From: Erythrocercus mccallii
Taxonomy: Eukaryota > Chordata > Aves > Passeriformes > Dicruridae
Reading direction: 5' to 3'
DNA: 64,000 bases
Assembly (NCBI GenBank): GCA_013397435.1
Contig: VZRG01002382.1
Coordinates: 41,556 to 105,555, forward strand
Below, piece by piece: positions 59,800 to 64,000 of this stretch. Under the pieces are notes generated by a model. That model saw only the letters and a program-made list of their open reading frames with translations, made no database searches and was not told the origin of the DNA. Position numbers and translations under genes: made by a program. Position 1 is the stretch's first letter. Each line of letters opens with the position of its first letter.

Positions 59800-62700
59800 C
59801 GTGCCCGATTTGGCCCCAGTACCCTTCCGGGTACTACAGCTGGAGATAACAGTGTGCTGGGGAATATTTTCATTTTTTTTAAAGTCACTTAAAGGATTCC
59901 GTCTAAAAGAAACGGAAATAAAAGGCTCTGAGGTAATGGTTCTGTGGGTGAAGCATGTGTTGTTTTAGGGGTAGGAGTGTGGGTTGTGAAATGAGGAAAG
60001 TCAAATGTAGGTAACTTTAAATGTTACGTACAGAAACTTGTGTGTCTGCTCTAGTTTAATAAACCCAACCTGGGGGCAGAGGGAGGTGGGCTGAGCCAAC
60101 AAGATTCATTTCAGTGTGGCAAGCTCACAGGAGCTGGGTCACAAGCTGCACCAACACCAAAGCACTACATTAATATTTCCTGGTTGGCCAACACAGTAAC
60201 ATTGGGCTTTCCAGATTGCTGCTTTCTGAGCTCTGGACTGTAGTATTGGCACGAACCATTGAGTATTCATGAAAATGTGTTTATTTAGTTTCCTTAACCA
60301 TATATTCCCCACCATGACTTCCTGACAGTTTGTTACACATCTGAACTATTTCATCTGAAAAGTGAGCTTGAAACTAACTTGAAATGGGGCCTATATTCTC
60401 CAAATCTGTGCTTTCTAGAATGCATTAATGTGCTTCATAAACAACAGCTGTAGTTTGTTGCTTCCCCTAACAGTATCAGAGTATTGTGACTCCTGGACAT
60501 TCAACAAAAATACACAAAATCTTAAAATTGTCTCGCACAGCTCTAGAGAAACCACCAGGGAGAGGCTCTGTCACCACTCCAAGAACCTTGTTTGAGCTGC
60601 CACTGAAGGATGGTACTTTCCCGTGCTGATGGCTGCAGGCCAGCCAGTGTAGAGGAGCTGCTGCCAGCTCCAGGTGCTTATACAGTAACCTGAGCTTTAA
60701 GTGGGCTTCTCTTAAGGTGGAGCCCATGGACAGTCATAGGTAGTGCATAATTGCATGCCTTCTATCCTCCACAGAGTGCCAGTGCCTCTCTCAAAGGATA
60801 AGTTCCTATTATTTCTTTGTAGAAATGGAAACAGCTTGAACTCTAGACCAGATTGTTATTCAGATAATTTAATTTCTCTATGTAATAGTGAGAATTGAGG
60901 GAATTTCATATGGCTGAGGTGTACATGAGCAACCTTGCAGTGTGCATGGCATCATATATACTGGATGTGCTTCTCTGCAGAGCCACACCACTGGCCAAAG
61001 GATGGGGAGGAGGCAACAAAGAACCCGTGCCCTCATGTACTCAGCTTTTTGTAACTGTTTTATGGATCACGGTGAAATGCCACAAAAGTACAAAAAGATC
61101 AATGCTCTCAGTATGCAGCTATCTCTGCACTGCTTTAAAGACTATCTGTCTGCATTAGGCAATGCCTCAAACTAGCTGACTAGAATGGTAGTTTTTTCTT
61201 TTAAATACAGATTTTATGGATCCCAAATCTATGACACCTATACCCAACTATGGCATTTCATATGCCATTTCCTAGGCCATACTGTTATCCAGATGGAGGT
61301 GGACGCAGCTCTACTTCTTCCCCATTCAGTGCTTCTTGGACAGAATCTTCTCATCTGAGCTTTGACATCCCGTAGGCAGTTTTCATAACACCAGTGGTTC
61401 CCACAACTGACCATGGCTGGCGATGTGCCTCATCACAGCTGGACTCATGCTCATGGTGTTCCTTTTATCTCATGTTTTGTTTAATTTAGGAAATTAGGTT
61501 AAAACTTAGGTTTAGGACAAGAGCCACAAGGAGGGCCCCAACTTCAGAAGTGCTGTCATTTTGTTTGTATTTGGTGTGTACAAAGTCCCTTCAGTTTATT
61601 TGCACAAAGTAGTTAAAACAATCTAAAAAGGTTTAATGTAAACAGCTGAAGAAAGCTCTGCTGGTTGTGATATGACATGTAACTGTATCAGTCTTTACCT
61701 TCACAAATCCCTAATGCAAACAGAAGGCAAAAAATATATAAAAACAGGGAGGTGTTTATATGTTCCAGGGAGGTGTTTTTCATTATTCCCTGGGAATGAG
61801 GGGACAGTGGCTGTTGTCCATCCTGACCCAATCAAACTTTCAACCTGGTTTCCTTCGGCACCTGTGTGACCAGGTGGGGCCACGTGGGCTGGCCAGGGAC
61901 TGCCACACAGCCAAGAGGTGAGGCTGCCAGTGGCACCTCCAAACCTGCTCCTGGGTCAGTTGCAGGTGCCCTATAAATGTGTTTAGTGTCTTAACACTAC
62001 TGCAGTTCAAAGGCTTCACATTGTGGGGGCCACAGGTCAAGGGAGGCCGTCATTTCCCTGCTCTGGGGCCTGCGTGGGGAGGGCTGTGCCCAGAGTCTCC
62101 TCAGAGGGTACAGCCAAAACATGAGGGGTATCAGCCACAAGCTGTGAAAAGGGAAATTCCCATCCGACATAGGGAAGCCCCCTCTCCATAGAAGGAGCTG
62201 AGGCTCTGGGACAGGTTGCCCAGGATGGGATGTGAAAGCCTTGTTTAAATACCCTTGCAGATACTCAAGCTGGATGTGGCCCTTCCCTGAGCATGATCTT
62301 AAACTTGGGCTTCTTCCCAAGCCACAATCAACCCTACATTATTTTTTCTGTTGTTTTTTTTTTTTCACATTTAGCTGTTTGTTTTTATTTTAGTTCCCTG
62401 ACTTATTTGTCTTCCTGACTTGACTTTGATGTAAGCTTCTCAGCTTCCCTCCCTCCTGTTGCCCCTCCTCAGATTCCCTCACAACAGCTGTAGTCACCTA
62501 AGGTAGAGCAGCAAAACACAGACTGACAAAATGTTCATTCTCTCCTAAACTTCCTCTCCCATTGTTCCAGGGGCCAGAGAAAACAGGCTCAAACTCCTCC
62601 TGTGTGTATAACAAAAGATGAGGCAAAGACAGCCTAGGTGCCAGTGCTGCAGAGCCATCTAATCAGACCTGTGGAAGAAGAAGAAATGCATCAGGGAAAA

Positions 62701-64000
62701 CTGGGCCTTTTCCCAAGTGATACTGGGGAACTGGCAGTTCTGAGCACTTTGGGGGTGTTAAAGAGAAGAGCTGGGGAGTCAAACTGCTCTCAGACACTAT
62801 CTGCAAAGCTACAGCCAGAGGCAATGTTCTCTGGTCACCAAGCTGCTGCATCCTGATAATACGCTTTCTCTCTTATATCTAAAAGGACTTTTACTCACAG
62901 AAATACCTGCTGAAAGCCTGAAGTGTTGAAGAGGACTTAATAGTTCAACTTTGATAAATGCCCCCATACAGGGCAGAAATCTGGGGGGGTAGGGATAGGC
63001 TTACCACATTATTCTTCCCATCACGGAAAAGCAGAGGAGCAGTCCACCTGGTTTCATGCAAGGGTTAAAATACTTCATGGACTTTTGAAGAGAAAGACAG
63101 AGAATGAATGTTGTAATTATTAACCATTTGATTATTGTCACTTTTTGGGTTTAGGTCTAACATTAAACATAAAAGGTTAAAACAAAGAACTTGAATGTCA
63201 GACACTGTCAGTATCTTTACCTGTGCCCCACAATAAGATGAGAAACATACTGACAGTTGTTTATCAACTGGCAGTTAATAACAGTTTCCATGCTTTTCAT
63301 CCTCACAAAGAGATATTGTTTTATTGCATATTAGTACCTTTTCTGAATTGATGTAAATAACACCTCACAGCAGTACAGCTATTCATCCAGGAAACACAGA
63401 ACCAGATGGGGGAAATTCCCTTCTGTAATTTCCAAAGGTTTAGGACTCCTTTGATAAAGCAAAGGGCATGAGAAGGCAGTAGTTGTAAGGAGCATGGCTA
63501 AATACGGGGATTTAATCATTGCATAATCTCTGATGAGTAAATGCATAATAAGTCCCAAGCACAAAAGTTCCAGAGGAAACTTGCTCAATATCTCTGGAGC
63601 TTTAGAGGCTGTGACGCAATCCAGCCATTTCAGGCAGTTCAATGCTTGCACGACAGGCACAAATTATCAGAGGAAGAAACCAATTTTCACTAATTATAGG
63701 TTGCACTTCATAAATTACAGATCTAGAAATACCATTGAATGACATTACTTTGATGCAATTATGGACGTGTGCCTGTTGGAAGAAATGAACTTCCCATCTA
63801 TCGAAAGTGCAGATTATGAGGATACCTGGTGCACCTGCCATGAACATCCTGGAAGCCATCCCAGCACTGCTGATTGCTTCCTGCTACCTGCATATAGCAG
63901 CTCAATGTCTAGTGTTCTGAGGTCAGAATTCTCTCTGCAAAGTTAAAGGTACCCTGTCTACAGTCCTTTGGGGCAGCCAACCACCTTTTCCCAGAAATGG
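59800..64000. other. Region upstream of CCL20 to the window edge
   Basis: No gene is recognised. Apart from a probable decayed CR1 piece at about 62110-62300, the sequence is unclassified. From human order the next gene outward would be SLC19A3, but none of its exons is seen. Open frames at 60942-61175 and 63379-63660 have no family resemblance. Confidence 0.65.
62110..62300 (+). mobile_element. Probable decayed CR1 LINE fragment
   Basis: ggctctgggacaggttgccc and the following gatactcaagctggatgtgg resemble the CR1 block before its 3' end. The copy is diverged and lacks the final CR1 tail, so the assignment is tentative. Confidence 0.5.

Noticed and set aside
60942..61175. A 77-codon frame with protein-like composition upstream of CCL20
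   Set aside because: No family was recognised, no splice context supports it, and an overlapping frame of similar length exists. Left as unassigned.
63379..63946. Open frames near the right edge of 60-93 codons on both strands
   Set aside because: Overlapping frames on opposite strands without similarity to any known family; could be tested against SLC19A3 but shows no membrane-transporter pattern that I recognise.
1..64000. CRISPR arrays, tRNA or rRNA genes, prokaryotic operons
   Set aside because: No regularly spaced repeats, tRNA-like cloverleaf boxes or rRNA signatures were seen. The gene structure is spliced and vertebrate.

Overview
The window looks like bird (sauropsid, avian-type) chromosomal DNA. 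It is AT-rich and intron-rich, has no bacterial-style gene packing, carries several CR1 LINE tails of the avian kind, and holds three vertebrate protein genes in the order SPHKAP - DAW1 - CCL20. From memory this is the same neighbourhood as human 2q36, read in the opposite direction. No species can be named from the sequence alone.

Region by region: positions 1-2768 are SPHKAP intron. Positions 2769-21560 hold the last nine coding exons of SPHKAP (+ strand, 1,606 residues visible, 5' exons lie off the left edge). Its 3' UTR probably runs to about 23600 and contains an ancient MIR-type CORE-SINE. Positions 23601-27560 are intergenic with nothing recognisable. Positions 28231-47002 hold the complete DAW1 gene on the - strand: 13 coding exons, 415 residues. 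Its CpG-island promoter at about 46725-47215 carries a near-consensus RFX X-box about 40 bp from the start codon. Positions 47216-57760 are intergenic, with two CR1 pieces and some unexplained patches. Positions 58224-59631 hold the complete CCL20 chemokine gene on the - strand (4 exons, 100 residues). It has a TATA box, a GC box and kappaB-like sites upstream, and an AU-rich nonamer in the 3' UTR. From 59800 to the right edge only a probable decayed CR1 piece was found.

The three genes do not form a functional pathway. SPHKAP is a type-I PKA anchoring protein, DAW1 is a cytoplasmic assembly/transport factor for axonemal dynein, and CCL20 is the CCR6 chemokine ligand. SPHKAP and DAW1 converge tail to tail; DAW1 and CCL20 are both on the - strand with about 11 kb between them. 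All exon boundaries below were set by hand from GT/AG sites, phase continuity and comparison with remembered human proteins. Every joined model is in frame: 4,821, 1,248 and 303 nt including stops. I found no evidence of a wholly new biological system. The most noteworthy signals are the DAW1 X-box, a locally GC-rich and divergent DAW1 WD-repeat exon, the inflammatory-type control elements of CCL20, and a hairpin/direct-repeat structure in an SPHKAP intron.
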